Below are positions 55,352 through 64,000 of a stretch of 64,000 bases of DNA, piece by piece. This stretch comes from Rhizobium rhizoryzae (GTDB lineage: Bacteria; Pseudomonadota; Alphaproteobacteria; Rhizobiales; Rhizobiaceae). Under the pieces are notes generated by a model. The model ran no database searches, was not told the origin of the DNA, and saw nothing but the letters and a program-made list of their open reading frames with translations. The translations under genes and the position numbers were made by a program. Positions within the stretch are counted from its first letter, which is position 1. Each line of letters opens with the position of its first letter. The stretch covers positions 2,082,501-2,146,500 of the forward strand of contig NZ_CP049250.1 in assembly GCF_011046895.1 (NCBI RefSeq), in the 5' to 3' direction.

Positions 55352-56811
55352 TGCTGAAGATCCGTCTCAATGGATGCGGCGACTTTATGGAATGGCGCGA
55401 TGCGGCGCGTGTTCTCCTGATGTGTAATGTGAGCCCCGCCGATGTGGTGTGGGAAAGCGGCTCATCGGTCGAGAGCGGTCTGGGTTTCGGCGAGAGCGAA
55501 TTGCCGGTTCCGTCGCCAACAGCGGCTTCGCCCAGCGTACCACCGGCGTTTCTCGATCTGGCGCAGACGGTCATCTGTCATTCGGATCCGGACCGTTTTG
55601 CCTTGCTGTATCGGTTGCTCTGGCGCATTCGATCCGAGCGTCATCTGATCGGTATCGTTTCAGACCCGGATGTCATTGCTGCGCGCAAGCTGGAAAAATC
55701 CGTTCGCCGCGACAGCCACAAGATGAAGGCCTTCGTGCGCTTCAAGGAGGTTCCGTCTCGCGATCCGATGGAGCGGCGGCGGGCCTTCTTTGCCTGGTTC
55801 GAGCCTGATCATCACATCGTGGCGCGGATGGCGCCGTTCTTCAAGCGTCGCTTCTTCGATATGGATTGGGTCATCGCGACGCCCAAGGGGTCGGCTGCCT
55901 GGGATGGCGAGGAACTGACCGTCTCCGACGAACCCGCCGAGAAGCCGGAAATCCGCGACGACGCGGATGAACTCTGGCGGATCTATTATGCCAATATCTT
56001 CAATCCCGCGCGGTTGAAGGTGAAGGCAATGACGGCAGAAATGCCGAAGAAATACTGGAAGAACCTGCCGGAGGCGGACCTTATTCCCGACCTCATTGCC
56101 AATGCCGAAGCCAAGGTGCGCGAGATGGCCGAGCGTGCCGCCTCCCAACCGCCAGCGTTTCACCAGCGGCTTCAGGACCGGATGGCGGCCGGTGGGATGG
56201 AGGAGCCATCATTTCCAGAGGGGACACTGGAGGCTCTGCGTCAGGATGCCCGTCACTGTACCCGATGCGAACTGCATTGCCGGGCAACCCAAACCGTGTT
56301 CGGCGAAGGTTCACAATCGGCCAGGGTTATGTTCGTCGGTGAACAGCCGGGGGATCAGGAGGATCTGGCTGGCCGTCCCTTTGTTGGTCCTGCTGGCAAG
56401 GTTTTCGATACGGTGGTGAATGAGGTCGGGCTGGACCGGAAGGAATTTTACGTCACCAACGCGGTGAAGCATTTCAAATACGAACCGCGGGGCAAGCGCC
56501 GTATTCACCAGAAGCCGAACCAGGGGGAGATACAGGCCTGCCGGTGGTGGCTGACGAAAGAAGTGGAACTGATCAAACCGTCTCTGGTGGTGGCCATGGG
56601 GGCAACGGCCTATTACGCTCTGACCGATCACAAGGAAAAGCTTCAGGATGTGCGCGGCATCCCCATTGCCATGAGCAGCGGCTGCACGCTGTTTGTGACT
56701 GTCCATCCATCCTATCTGCTGCGCATTCCAGATGAGGCCAGAAAGGCGGCGGAACTGGAAAAGTTCAAGTCGGACATGGCGTCGGTCCGGCGGCTGATGG
56801 AGCGTCAATAG
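55351..56811 (+). CDS. UdgX-family uracil-DNA glycosylase with N-terminal DUF4130 domain
   Basis: A 486-residue fusion. Residues 1-265 match the DUF4130/TIGR03915 DNA-metabolism domain; the rest is a family-4-like UDG with iron-sulfur Cys (Cys303, Cys306 in CTRC, and others in IQACRWW and SSGCTLF). Catalytic segments are GEQPGDQED (Gly330 on), KRRIHQ (the UdgX R-loop, His386) and VHPSYLL. In mycobacterial UdgX that His bonds covalently to the DNA after uracil is removed, and this protein has it. It starts inside the radical-SAM stop codon, so the two are made together. Confidence 0.9.
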   Translation: MLKIRLNGCGDFMEWRDAARVLLMCNVSPADVVWESGSSVESGLGFGESELPVPSPTAASPSVPPAFLDLAQTVICHSDPDRFALLYRLLWRIRSERHLIGIVSDPDVIAARKLEKSVRRDSHKMKAFVRFKEVPSRDPMERRRAFFAWFEPDHHIVARMAPFFKRRFFDMDWVIATPKGSAAWDGEELTVSDEPAEKPEIRDDADELWRIYYANIFNPARLKVKAMTAEMPKKYWKNLPEADLIPDLIANAEAKVREMAERAASQPPAFHQRLQDRMAAGGMEEPSFPEGTLEALRQDARHCTRCELHCRATQTVFGEGSQSARVMFVGEQPGDQEDLAGRPFVGPAGKVFDTVVNEVGLDRKEFYVTNAVKHFKYEPRGKRRIHQKPNQGEIQACRWWLTKEVELIKPSLVVAMGATAYYALTDHKEKLQDVRGIPIAMSSGCTLFVTVHPSYLLRIPDEARKAAELEKFKSDMASVRRLMERQ

Positions 56812-56936
56812 AAGTCCTGGGCCAGGTTGAGGCTGCTTTCGGATGCTGCAATCGTTTACTTGCGCCCGGTCTTGCAAGTCTTTGCCCTTATGCAATTATA
56901 AGTTTGTTAATTCAACTTATGTTTGAGGGGGCTAAA

Positions 56937-57971
56937 ATGCATTATGATTATGTGATGACTGCCCGAAAGTTGACTGCGGGCTCATTTGGCAGCGATCCGG
57001 GACCTGTACGGTACTTGAAGGTTGCCGCCGATCAATTCGGGTACGGACCGAAGGATGTAATCGGATCGCCGGGAGAGTGGATGCGAGAAGTTCAGGGTCT
57101 CGCAGATGGTGATCAGAACCCGCTCTCGATCAGTCCGAAAGGCGATGTCCTGATCTTTGTCCACGGCTATAACAATACGATCGAGGCAGTCCTCACCCGC
57201 ATGCGACGTCTGCGAAACAATCTTCGGGCGGAAGGTTGGCGCGGGGAAATCATCTCCTTCGACTGGCCAAGCGCCAATCAGGTTCTCAACTATCTGGAGG
57301 ACCGTGCCGATGGTGCCGAGGTTGCCCTTTCGCTCGTAACGAAGGGCATCACATTATTGTCCGAGGGCCAGAAGGCCGGATGCAAAACGAACATTCATGT
57401 TCTGGCGCATTCTGCTGGCGCTTATGTCACCATGGAAGCCTTCGTGCAGGCGGAAAAAAAGGGCGAACTCTTCAAACGCGATTGGCGTATCGGCCAGGTC
57501 GCCTTCATCGGCGCGGACGTTTCTGCGGGAAGTCTGACCGAGACCAGCGACTGGAGTAATCCGATGTTCCGGCGCATCATGCGGCTGACAAATTACTCCT
57601 CGCCATACGATGCGGCTTTGGCGGTTTCCAATGCCAAGCGGCTTGGCACGGCGCCACGCACTGGCCGCGTCGGTTTACCTGAGGGCGCGTCTTCCAAGGC
57701 TGTGAATGTCAATTGTTCCGACTATTTCAGCGGGCTCAAGCCGCCTGCTGTCAGCGACGGATCAAGCTGGACGCATTCCTGGCATTTCGGCGATCGTGTT
57801 TTCGCGCGAGATCTGGCAATGACACTCGAGGGGGCGATTGATCGGCGTGCTTTGCCAACACGCAAGCTGATCAATGGCGAGCTATACCTGCAGGACAAGC
57901 CGCGGCCAGCATTCCAATCCGAATGGGATATCAAACAGACCGCTCAGTACGCGGATGCAAGAACCTCCTGA
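56937..57971 (+). CDS. Alpha/beta hydrolase, DUF900 type
   Basis: A 344-residue protein with LIFVHGYNNTIEAVLTRM near residue 73 and nucleophile Ser in HVLAHSAGAYVTMEAF near 157. These fit the DUF900 alpha/beta-hydrolase family, whose substrates are unknown; a few members have esterase activity. No signal peptide is visible. ATG at 56937 has a strong GAGGGGG. It lies 125 bases after UdgX, in the same direction, and 70 bases before element copy 2; it may be an independent gene. Confidence 0.8.
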   Translation: MHYDYVMTARKLTAGSFGSDPGPVRYLKVAADQFGYGPKDVIGSPGEWMREVQGLADGDQNPLSISPKGDVLIFVHGYNNTIEAVLTRMRRLRNNLRAEGWRGEIISFDWPSANQVLNYLEDRADGAEVALSLVTKGITLLSEGQKAGCKTNIHVLAHSAGAYVTMEAFVQAEKKGELFKRDWRIGQVAFIGADVSAGSLTETSDWSNPMFRRIMRLTNYSSPYDAALAVSNAKRLGTAPRTGRVGLPEGASSKAVNVNCSDYFSGLKPPAVSDGSSWTHSWHFGDRVFARDLAMTLEGAIDRRALPTRKLINGELYLQDKPRPAFQSEWDIKQTAQYADARTS

Positions 57972-58040
57972 GCTTCAGGCACATGACTGCTTGCCGGGTT
58001 CGGTTTAGCGCAAGAGGAAGGAGCCCGGAGAGGCGATGAC

Positions 58041-58309
58041 TAGGGTGAGGACCCCATCATCTTGTTGAAATGGTGTGAGGCGATCCGGATGAGAAACGAG
58101 GCGAAAAACGTAGGCGATACCGAAGTATCGGCGAGGCTTTTCAACGAAGTAGCTCGCCGGATCGACCACATTCGAAGAACGCGTGAACGGCTTCGATCTG
58201 CTGTGTCGAAGCACTTGAATGGGTCTGGAACCCATCCATGCGTGCTTCTCCTTGCATATCTTTGCCGGTCATCGCGCCATTTCAAAAATATGATGAGGTC
58301 CTCACCCTA
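58041..58309 (-). mobile_element. 269-bp TA-flanked inverted-repeat element, copy 2 (MITE-like)
   Basis: It is the same length as copy 1 (40200-40468) and opposite in orientation. The 33-base terminal inverted repeats differ at three positions and end in TA. The internal hairpins are retained by paired changes: GAAGCAC/GTGCTTC (58208-58214 and 58242-58248) where copy 1 has GAGGCTC/GAGCCTC, and CGATAC/GTATCG (58115-58120 and 58125-58130) where copy 1 has CGATG/CATCG. It occupies most of the 365-base gap before the carB stop. No transposase is present; the small ORFs across it are not credible genes. Confidence 0.85.
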
Positions 58310-58336
58310 CGCTCTCCGGGCTCCTGATTTTCAATT

Positions 58337-61300
58337 TCAGAAGTAGCTCTGAAGCGGCGCGACTTCCAGCTGGCCCTTCTTCAGGGCCTCGATTGCTTCC
58401 GCGGCGGCCATGGCGCCAGCCATGGTGGTGTAATAGGGCACCTTCTGCATCAGGGCTGCACGACGAAGTGACTTGGAGTCGGAAATCGCCTTGTTGCTAT
58501 CGGTCGTATTGATGACCAGTTGGACCTGACGGTTGCGGATCGCATCCTCGATATGCGGACGACCTTCCAGGACCTTGTTCACCTTCACGGCTTCAATGCC
58601 GTTCTCAGCGAGGAAGCGCTGCGTGCCGCCGGTTGCCAGAACCTTGAAGCCGATTTCGACCAGCAGTTTGATGGCAGGCAGGACGCGTGTCTTGTCGTCA
58701 TCGCGGACCGAGACGAAGACGGAGCCTTCACGCGGGAGTTCCACGCCAGCACCCAGCTGGCTCTTGGCGAAAGCGAGCGGGAAGCTGCGGTCGAGGCCGA
58801 TGACTTCGCCGGTCGAACGCATTTCCGGACCGAGCAGCGTATCGACACCCGGGAAGCGGGCAAACGGAAACACGGCTTCCTTGACGGCAATGTGCTTCAG
58901 GTTGCGCGGATCCGGCTTTGAACCGTAGGCGCCAATGGCCGCATCCAGCTTTTCACCGGCCATGATGCGGGCGGCGATCTTGGCGATCGGCGCGCCGATG
59001 GTCTTGGCGACGAAGGGCACGGTACGCGAGGCGCGTGGGTTGACTTCCAGAACGTAGATCGTGCCGTCCTTGATCGCGTACTGAACGTTCATCAGACCGC
59101 CGACATTCAGCGCCTTTGCAAGAGCGGTCGTCTGGCGCTCCAGTTCGTCCAGCAGTTCCGGCGAGAAGGAGCGCGATGGCAGCGAGCAGGCGCTGTCGCC
59201 GGAGTGAATACCGGCTTCCTCGATATGCTCCATGATGCCGGAGACGAATACGTTTTCACCGTCGCACAGCGCATCCACGTCTACTTCGATGGCGTTGGTC
59301 AGATAGCTGTCGAACAGCAGCGGGTTCTTGCCGAGAAGCGTGTTGATCTGGCCCGTCTTGTCGTTCGGATAGCGCTGCTTGATGTCTTCCGGCACCAGTT
59401 CCGGCACCGTGTCCAGAAGATAGGCCTGGAGCATGGTCTCGTTGTGGATGATCTGCATGGCGCGGCCACCCAGAACGTAGGACGGACGAACGACCAGCGG
59501 GAAGCCGATTTCGGACGCGACGAGACGCGCCTGTTCAACCGAATAGGCAATGCCGTTGTTCGGCTGGGCGAGATCCAGCTTCATCAGGAGCTTTTGGAAG
59601 CGGTCGCGATCTTCCGCAAGGTCGATCATGTCCGGCGCTGTACCCAGGATCGGGATGCCGTTCTTTTCAAGAGCTTCGGCCAGCTTCAGCGGTGTCTGGC
59701 CACCAAACTGCACGATGACGCCGACGACCTCACCCTTTTCCTGCTCTGCACGAAGAATCTCGATCACGTCTTCGGCTGTCAGCGGCTCGAAGTAAAGGCG
59801 ATCGGAGGTATCGTAGTCAGTGGAAACGGTTTCCGGGTTGCAGTTGATCATGATGGCTTCGAAGCCTGCATCCTTCAGCGCGAAGGCCGCATGGCAGCAG
59901 CAGTAATCGAACTCGATGCCCTGGCCGATACGGTTTGGACCGCCGCCGAGGATCACGACCTTCTTGGCGTCGGATATTTCAGCTTCCGAGCGGGCGACGC
60001 CGACGAACGGTGTCTCGTAGGTCGAATACATGTAGGCGGTCGGCGAAGCAAATTCGGCAGCGCACGTATCGATGCGCTTGAAGACCGGACGTACGTTCAG
60101 GCTATTGCGCAGGACCGCGACATCCTTCGGCTTGGTCGATGTGAGCGAGGCGAGGCGGGCATCGGAGAAGCCCATGGCCTTCAGCATGCGCAGGTTGTCA
60201 GCGTCCTGCGGCAGGCCGTGTTCACGCACGCGCGCTTCCATGTCCACAATAGCCTTGAACTGTGCGATGAACCACGGGTCGATCTTGCAGCCTTCGTGAA
60301 CTTCCGCTTCAGACATGCCGAGACGAAGCGCCTGAACCACCATGCGCAGGCGGTCCGGCGTCGGGGTACCGATGGCGGCGCGGATGGCGTTCTTGTCATC
60401 ACCCTGGCCCAGGCCCGGAATTTCAATTTCGTCGAGGCCCGTCAGGCCGGTTTCAAGGCCGCGCAGGGCCTTCTGCAGAGATTCGGCAAAGGTGCGGCCA
60501 ATGGCCATGACTTCACCGACCGACTTCATGGCGGTGGTGAGCGTCGGTTCTGCACCCGGGAACTTCTCGAAAGCAAAGCGCGGGATCTTGGTGACGACGT
60601 AGTCGATGGATGGTTCGAAGGAGGCGGGTGTGGCGCCACCGGTGATATCGTTCTCCAGCTCATCCAGCGTGTAGCCGATGGCGAGCTTGGCCGCGACCTT
60701 GGCAATCGGGAAGCCGGTTGCCTTGGAAGCGAGCGCGGAGGAGCGAGACACGCGCGGGTTCATTTCGATGACGACCAGGCGGCCATCCTTGGGGTTCACG
60801 GCGAACTGAACGTTCGAGCCGCCGGTTTCCACGCCGATTTCGCGCAGTACCGCGATCGATGCGTTACGCATGATCTGGTATTCCTTGTCCGTCAGGGTCA
60901 GCGCCGGTGCGACAGTGATAGAGTCACCCGTGTGAACGCCCATCGGATCAATGTTTTCGATGGAGCAGATGATGATGCAGTTATCCGCTCGGTCGCGGAT
61001 GACTTCCATCTCATATTCCTTCCAGCCGAGAACCGATTCCTCGATCAGCACTTCCGTGGTCGGAGAGGCGTCCAGACCGGAATTGATGATCTCGAAGAAT
61101 TCAGAGCGATTGTACGCAATGCCACCGCCGGTGCCGCCCATGGTGAAGGAGGGACGGATGATGGCAGGCAGGCCCACGACATCCAGCGCCTGGGCGGCGA
61201 TAGCCATGGCATGGCTCATGTAGCGCTGCTTGCGGTCCGTCTCGCCAAGGTTCCACTTGTTTTCCAGTTCGTCCAGCGCCTTGTCCAGCGCATCACCGGA

Positions 61301-61819
61301 CAGTGTTTCGCGCAGCTTGGTACGCTCTGCCTCGTGCTTCTTGCGGTCGGCATCCTTGATTTCTGTCGCGTTCGCCAGCATGGAGCGGGGCGTTTCCAGC
61401 CCGATCTTCGCCATCGCCTCACGGAAGAGAGCGCGGTCTTCGGCCTTGTCGATGGCCTCCGGCTTCGCGCCGATCATTTCGACATTATAGCGATCCAGAA
61501 CACCCATTCGCTTCAGGGAAAGTGCGGTGTTGAGCGCGGTTTGTCCGCCCATTGTCGGCAGCAGCGCGTCGGGACGTTCCTTGGCGATGATCTTGGCTAC
61601 AACTTCCGGCGTGATGGGCTCGACATAAGTCGCGTCCGCCAAGCCCGGATCGGTCATGATCGTTGCCGGGTTGGAGTTGACCAGAATGACCCGGTAGCCT
61701 TCTTCCTTCAGCGCCTTGCAGGCCTGAGTGCCTGAATAGTCGAACTCGCAGGCCTGACCGATGACAATCGGTCCTGCTCCGATGATGAGGATTGACTTAA
61801 TATCTTGGCGCTTCGGCAT
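58337..61819 (-). CDS. carB: Carbamoyl-phosphate synthase large subunit
   Basis: A 1160-residue enzyme that makes carbamoyl phosphate for arginine and pyrimidine synthesis. The start [22 protein letters not shown], two ATP-grasp halves ([16 protein letters not shown] near 215; [11 protein letters not shown] and its partner near 720) and the C-terminal MGS allosteric domain ([15 protein letters not shown]..., [12 protein letters not shown]) are visible. ATG at 61819 is the conserved start; an upstream in-frame ATG at 61873 adds 18 non-conserved residues. carA is not in the window. Long open frames on the other strand are shadows of this gene. Confidence 0.97.
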   Translation of the reverse strand: MPKRQDIKSILIIGAGPIVIGQACEFDYSGTQACKALKEEGYRVILVNSNPATIMTDPGLADATYVEPITPEVVAKIIAKERPDALLPTMGGQTALNTALSLKRMGVLDRYNVEMIGAKPEAIDKAEDRALFREAMAKIGLETPRSMLANATEIKDADRKKHEAERTKLRETLSGDALDKALDELENKWNLGETDRKQRYMSHAMAIAAQALDVVGLPAIIRPSFTMGGTGGGIAYNRSEFFEIINSGLDASPTTEVLIEESVLGWKEYEMEVIRDRADNCIIICSIENIDPMGVHTGDSITVAPALTLTDKEYQIMRNASIAVLREIGVETGGSNVQFAVNPKDGRLVVIEMNPRVSRSSALASKATGFPIAKVAAKLAIGYTLDELENDITGGATPASFEPSIDYVVTKIPRFAFEKFPGAEPTLTTAMKSVGEVMAIGRTFAESLQKALRGLETGLTGLDEIEIPGLGQGDDKNAIRAAIGTPTPDRLRMVVQALRLGMSEAEVHEGCKIDPWFIAQFKAIVDMEARVREHGLPQDADNLRMLKAMGFSDARLASLTSTKPKDVAVLRNSLNVRPVFKRIDTCAAEFASPTAYMYSTYETPFVGVARSEAEISDAKKVVILGGGPNRIGQGIEFDYCCCHAAFALKDAGFEAIMINCNPETVSTDYDTSDRLYFEPLTAEDVIEILRAEQEKGEVVGVIVQFGGQTPLKLAEALEKNGIPILGTAPDMIDLAEDRDRFQKLLMKLDLAQPNNGIAYSVEQARLVASEIGFPLVVRPSYVLGGRAMQIIHNETMLQAYLLDTVPELVPEDIKQRYPNDKTGQINTLLGKNPLLFDSYLTNAIEVDVDALCDGENVFVSGIMEHIEEAGIHSGDSACSLPSRSFSPELLDELERQTTALAKALNVGGLMNVQYAIKDGTIYVLEVNPRASRTVPFVAKTIGAPIAKIAARIMAGEKLDAAIGAYGSKPDPRNLKHIAVKEAVFPFARFPGVDTLLGPEMRSTGEVIGLDRSFPLAFAKSQLGAGVELPREGSVFVSVRDDDKTRVLPAIKLLVEIGFKVLATGGTQRFLAENGIEAVKVNKVLEGRPHIEDAIRNRQVQLVINTTDSNKAISDSKSLRRAALMQKVPYYTTMAGAMAAAEAIEALKKGQLEVAPLQSYF

Positions 61820-62072
61820 GGGCTCAATTCCATAAACATGTTGCGCGAAAAACCGGCCAGGGTGAGGCTTCACCGGCCGGGCGCAATGGATGGGTCTTTT
61901 CAGGCTAGAAGCGGCTTATAGGGAAATGTTCGCGCGGAAGGAACCCCCAAAATTTAGTTTCCGCAGTTGTCTCTACTGGCAAGGAGCAGGTTCTCCACCA
62001 CATTGTCCGTTTATTTACTGGCGTGGGCTTATCTGGGTAAACGAAGATAACAAATGCCGAGGCGCCACGAGA

Positions 62073-63017
62073 GTGAACAAGCCGCGTTTTCTGCTCATTT
62101 CGCTCGTTCTCGTTTCTCATGTGCTGGTGTTCGGCCTCGCCCGGCTCCTGTCGATGAAGATCGATTTTGAACCACTGCTAAATCTTTATGGCCTGATCAT
62201 CGTCGTCTTTGGCTCCGGCATCCTCTATGCCAGCCTGCGGAACATGCCCCCGCTGCGGATGGCGCTGGAATGTGTTGCATATGGCTTCATCCTGACGGTT
62301 CCGGCGGCTATCGCGACCTATCTCGCCATAAAGGTCAATATGCCCTTGGCGGACGAAGCCCTTGTGCGAATGGATGCGGCGCTGCATTTCGACTGGCATG
62401 CCTTCATCCGGTTCATCGATGAACGCAGGCTGTTGGCGATGAGCCTTGCCGCAGCCTATTTCAGCTTCAGCTTTCAGTTGTTGGGTATTCCGCTGCTGCT
62501 GGTGATGTTTGGAAGAGGTCCGCGCGCCTATGCAATGGTTGCCAGCTATGGCCTGATCTGCTTCGTGGCGAGCTTGATCTCCATCTGGTATCCGGCTCTC
62601 GGCACCTACGTGGTCTATGGCGTATCACAGGAGCAGCTTTCCCACATCAATGCCGAATTCGGTTTTTACTTCCTCCAGCAGTTCAATGCGGTGAGAAGTG
62701 ATCCCGATTTCGTGTTTTCGATCAATCGGCTGGCCGGTATCCTGACATTTCCTTCCGTGCATGCCGCGGTTGCAGCGCTCTGTGCCTGGGCCATGTGGGA
62801 TGTTAAGTGGCTGCGGTATCCTTTCGCTGTCTGGAACAGCATGATGGCGATATCCGCGGTTTCCCATGCCAATCACTATCTCGTCGATGTGATTGCGGGC
62901 GTTGGCGTGGCCGGGCTCGTGATAGCTGTCGTCAGCATGATCTGTGGCAGCCAACTCACGCGCGCCCACACTCGATCTATCTTTAAGGGTCCGTTGCCGG
63001 TCTCCAGCATCCACTGA
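62073..63017 (+). CDS. PAP2-family membrane phosphatase
   Basis: A 314-residue protein with about eight hydrophobic helices. PAP2 motifs are FPSVHAAVAAL (Ser and His, near residue 232) and SHANHYLVDVIAG (His and Asp, near 270). Such proteins dephosphorylate lipid phosphates or transfer phospho-inositol, in the inner membrane with the active site outside. GTG at 62073 (MNKPRFLLISLVLV) has GAGG upstream; the open frame is longer but its first part is not membrane-like. It is followed by a second PAP2 gene in the same direction 117 bases on. Confidence 0.85.
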   Translation: MNKPRFLLISLVLVSHVLVFGLARLLSMKIDFEPLLNLYGLIIVVFGSGILYASLRNMPPLRMALECVAYGFILTVPAAIATYLAIKVNMPLADEALVRMDAALHFDWHAFIRFIDERRLLAMSLAAAYFSFSFQLLGIPLLLVMFGRGPRAYAMVASYGLICFVASLISIWYPALGTYVVYGVSQEQLSHINAEFGFYFLQQFNAVRSDPDFVFSINRLAGILTFPSVHAAVAALCAWAMWDVKWLRYPFAVWNSMMAISAVSHANHYLVDVIAGVGVAGLVIAVVSMICGSQLTRAHTRSIFKGPLPVSSIH

Positions 63018-63134
63018 TGAGGACGGTTGCAAAACTTCCGGCTAAGTTGTGTGAAGTTGGGTAAAATTCTCAGCCAGCAAGAAATTTTAAATTATGGGTT
63101 GTCATGGTGGGCCAAATTCGGAGGCCTTTTCAAC

Positions 63135-64000
63135 CATGAATACACTAATTTTCTCATCTAAGGAGTTTGGCCAGGGCGTCCTTCGTTCATTGGCAGACTG
63201 CCTTCTCCGTGATGCGCCCCTTCATGCCGCCATCCTGTGCTATTGTCTTCTTGCCCTCACAGGCACGGTTATTCTGGAGCACGGTAATATTCTGTCGCTG
63301 CTTCAATATCTTGAGCGAGCTCCCCAGATATTCCTCCTTTTCATGTCCAGTGTCCTGTTAGCAACAGAACTGATTCCGGTCATTATGCGGGCGGGTCGCC
63401 GACGCAAACTGGCCTACATGCGGATGCTTTCGCATGACCGTATCGCCCGCTTCCTGGCAGGTCTGATTCTGCTCATCTCGATCTCAATCTTTCTCGGCGC
63501 ATTCACCTGGTTCAAGACGCTTTTACCTGCCTTGAACGGTGGCTTCCCGCATGATCCACTTCTGGCAGATCTGGATCGCTGGCTTCATGGTGGAACGGAT
63601 CCGTGGAGACTACTCTGGTCGCTGCCATTTGCATCCGAGGCGTTACCCGTCATCGGGCATGGGTACAGCGTCCTGTGGTACCTGCTGTGCTTCGGTGGGC
63701 TGTTCTTCGTGGTGACCTCCCCGAAGGCGGATCATCTGCGCGGGCGCTACATCGCGTCCTTTCTCTTTTGCTGGATCTTTCTTGGAAACATTGTTGCAGG
63801 AAGCTTGATGTCTGCTGGACCTGCCTTTTATGGCGCCGTGACTCAGGATGTTGAACGGTTCCGCCCGCTGCTTCTCGCACTGTCACAGGATCAATCCCCG
63901 TTTTCAGCCTCGATATTCCAGTCTTACCTCTGGTTTCTGCATGAGAAGGGATTGAGCGGTTTCGGTAGCGGAATATCCGCCTTCCCAAGCATCCATGTGG
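63135..64000 (+). CDS. PAP2-family membrane protein, 3' end missing
   Basis: The gene starts at ATG 63135 and runs off the right edge; 288 codons are visible. Hydrophobic helices are spread from about residue 28 to 240, and the last visible residues, SAFPSIHV, are the PAP2 motif with Ser and His, so the second motif lies beyond the window. An in-frame ATG further in gives a shorter form, but the N-terminal helix argues for 63135. It is more divergent from the PAP2 gene at 62073 than a recent duplicate would be. The lipid or sugar-phosphate substrate is unknown. Confidence 0.8.

Noticed and set aside
59204-61735. 843-codon open frame antisense to carB
   Set aside because: It lies wholly inside carB, whose domains are all intact; the frame has Arg/Val/Asp-rich composition typical of a carB shadow.

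Overview
This is a chromosomal window from an alphaproteobacterium of the Rhizobiaceae, most like Agrobacterium/Rhizobium. The reasons are the gene order (greA-lpsB, lrp, trxB, a LysR gene of the LsrB/VtlR type, then two tandem AbcR-type small RNAs), a ClpS2-like adaptor, a petABC operon with petPR regulators in the same window, and compact high-GC coding with alpha-proteobacterial regulatory motifs. There are no rRNA or tRNA genes, no prophage and no CRISPR. The only mobile-type DNA is two copies of a 269-bp non-coding inverted-repeat element.

Layout. 1-8.6 kb: the end of trmL, then a ferric-iron ABC importer (fbpABC-like) bracketed by two paralogous ABC exporters; a short leader ORF precedes the first exporter and an IRO-type iron box overlaps the fbpA promoter. 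8.6-12.4 kb: an FNR/FixK-type box, the cytochrome bc1 operon petABC, then apt. 12.4-19.5 kb: a LysE-type exporter, two overlapping MaoC hot-dog genes, a membrane protein, a divergent argP/argO pair, ychF, clpS and pth. 19.6-26 kb: two complete GGDEF-EAL proteins (one with a periplasmic solute-binding partner), rplY. 26-32 kb: a long leftward block lgt-midA-pgeF-M24-lipoprotein-prs. 32-38.8 kb: ubiK-like, a candidate small RNA, ybjN, proC, csaA, the leftward petP-petR-kinase operon, a small membrane protein, an MBL hydrolase and a cold-shock gene. 39-47 kb: transporters, element copy 1, aatA, a PQQ sugar dehydrogenase, a Ca2+/H+ antiporter and an ArsR/old-yellow-enzyme pair. 47-52.4 kb: tandem AbcR small RNAs, lsrB/vtlR, trxB, lrp, two LPS glycosyltransferases and greA. 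52.4-58 kb: an accessory-looking stretch with an AT-rich gap, an orphan TadG-like protein, a radical-SAM/UdgX DNA-repair pair, a DUF900-type hydrolase and element copy 2. 58-64 kb: carB and two PAP2-family membrane proteins, the second cut by the window end.

How the genes fit together. The window holds both the bc1 complex and the regulators known in Rhodobacter to be needed for it (petPR), so respiratory-chain synthesis and control lie 25 kb apart. Iron import (fbpABC) supplies the haem and Fe-S cofactors of that complex and is predicted to be iron-repressed. The AbcR RNAs and the adjacent LysR protein form the known alpha-proteobacterial circuit that damps ABC importer expression. Most remaining genes are housekeeping (tRNA, nucleotide, proline, aspartate and pyrimidine metabolism). 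The least-understood parts are the leader ORF at 586, the paired inverted-repeat elements, the candidate small RNA at about 32.6 kb and the radical-SAM/UdgX pair.
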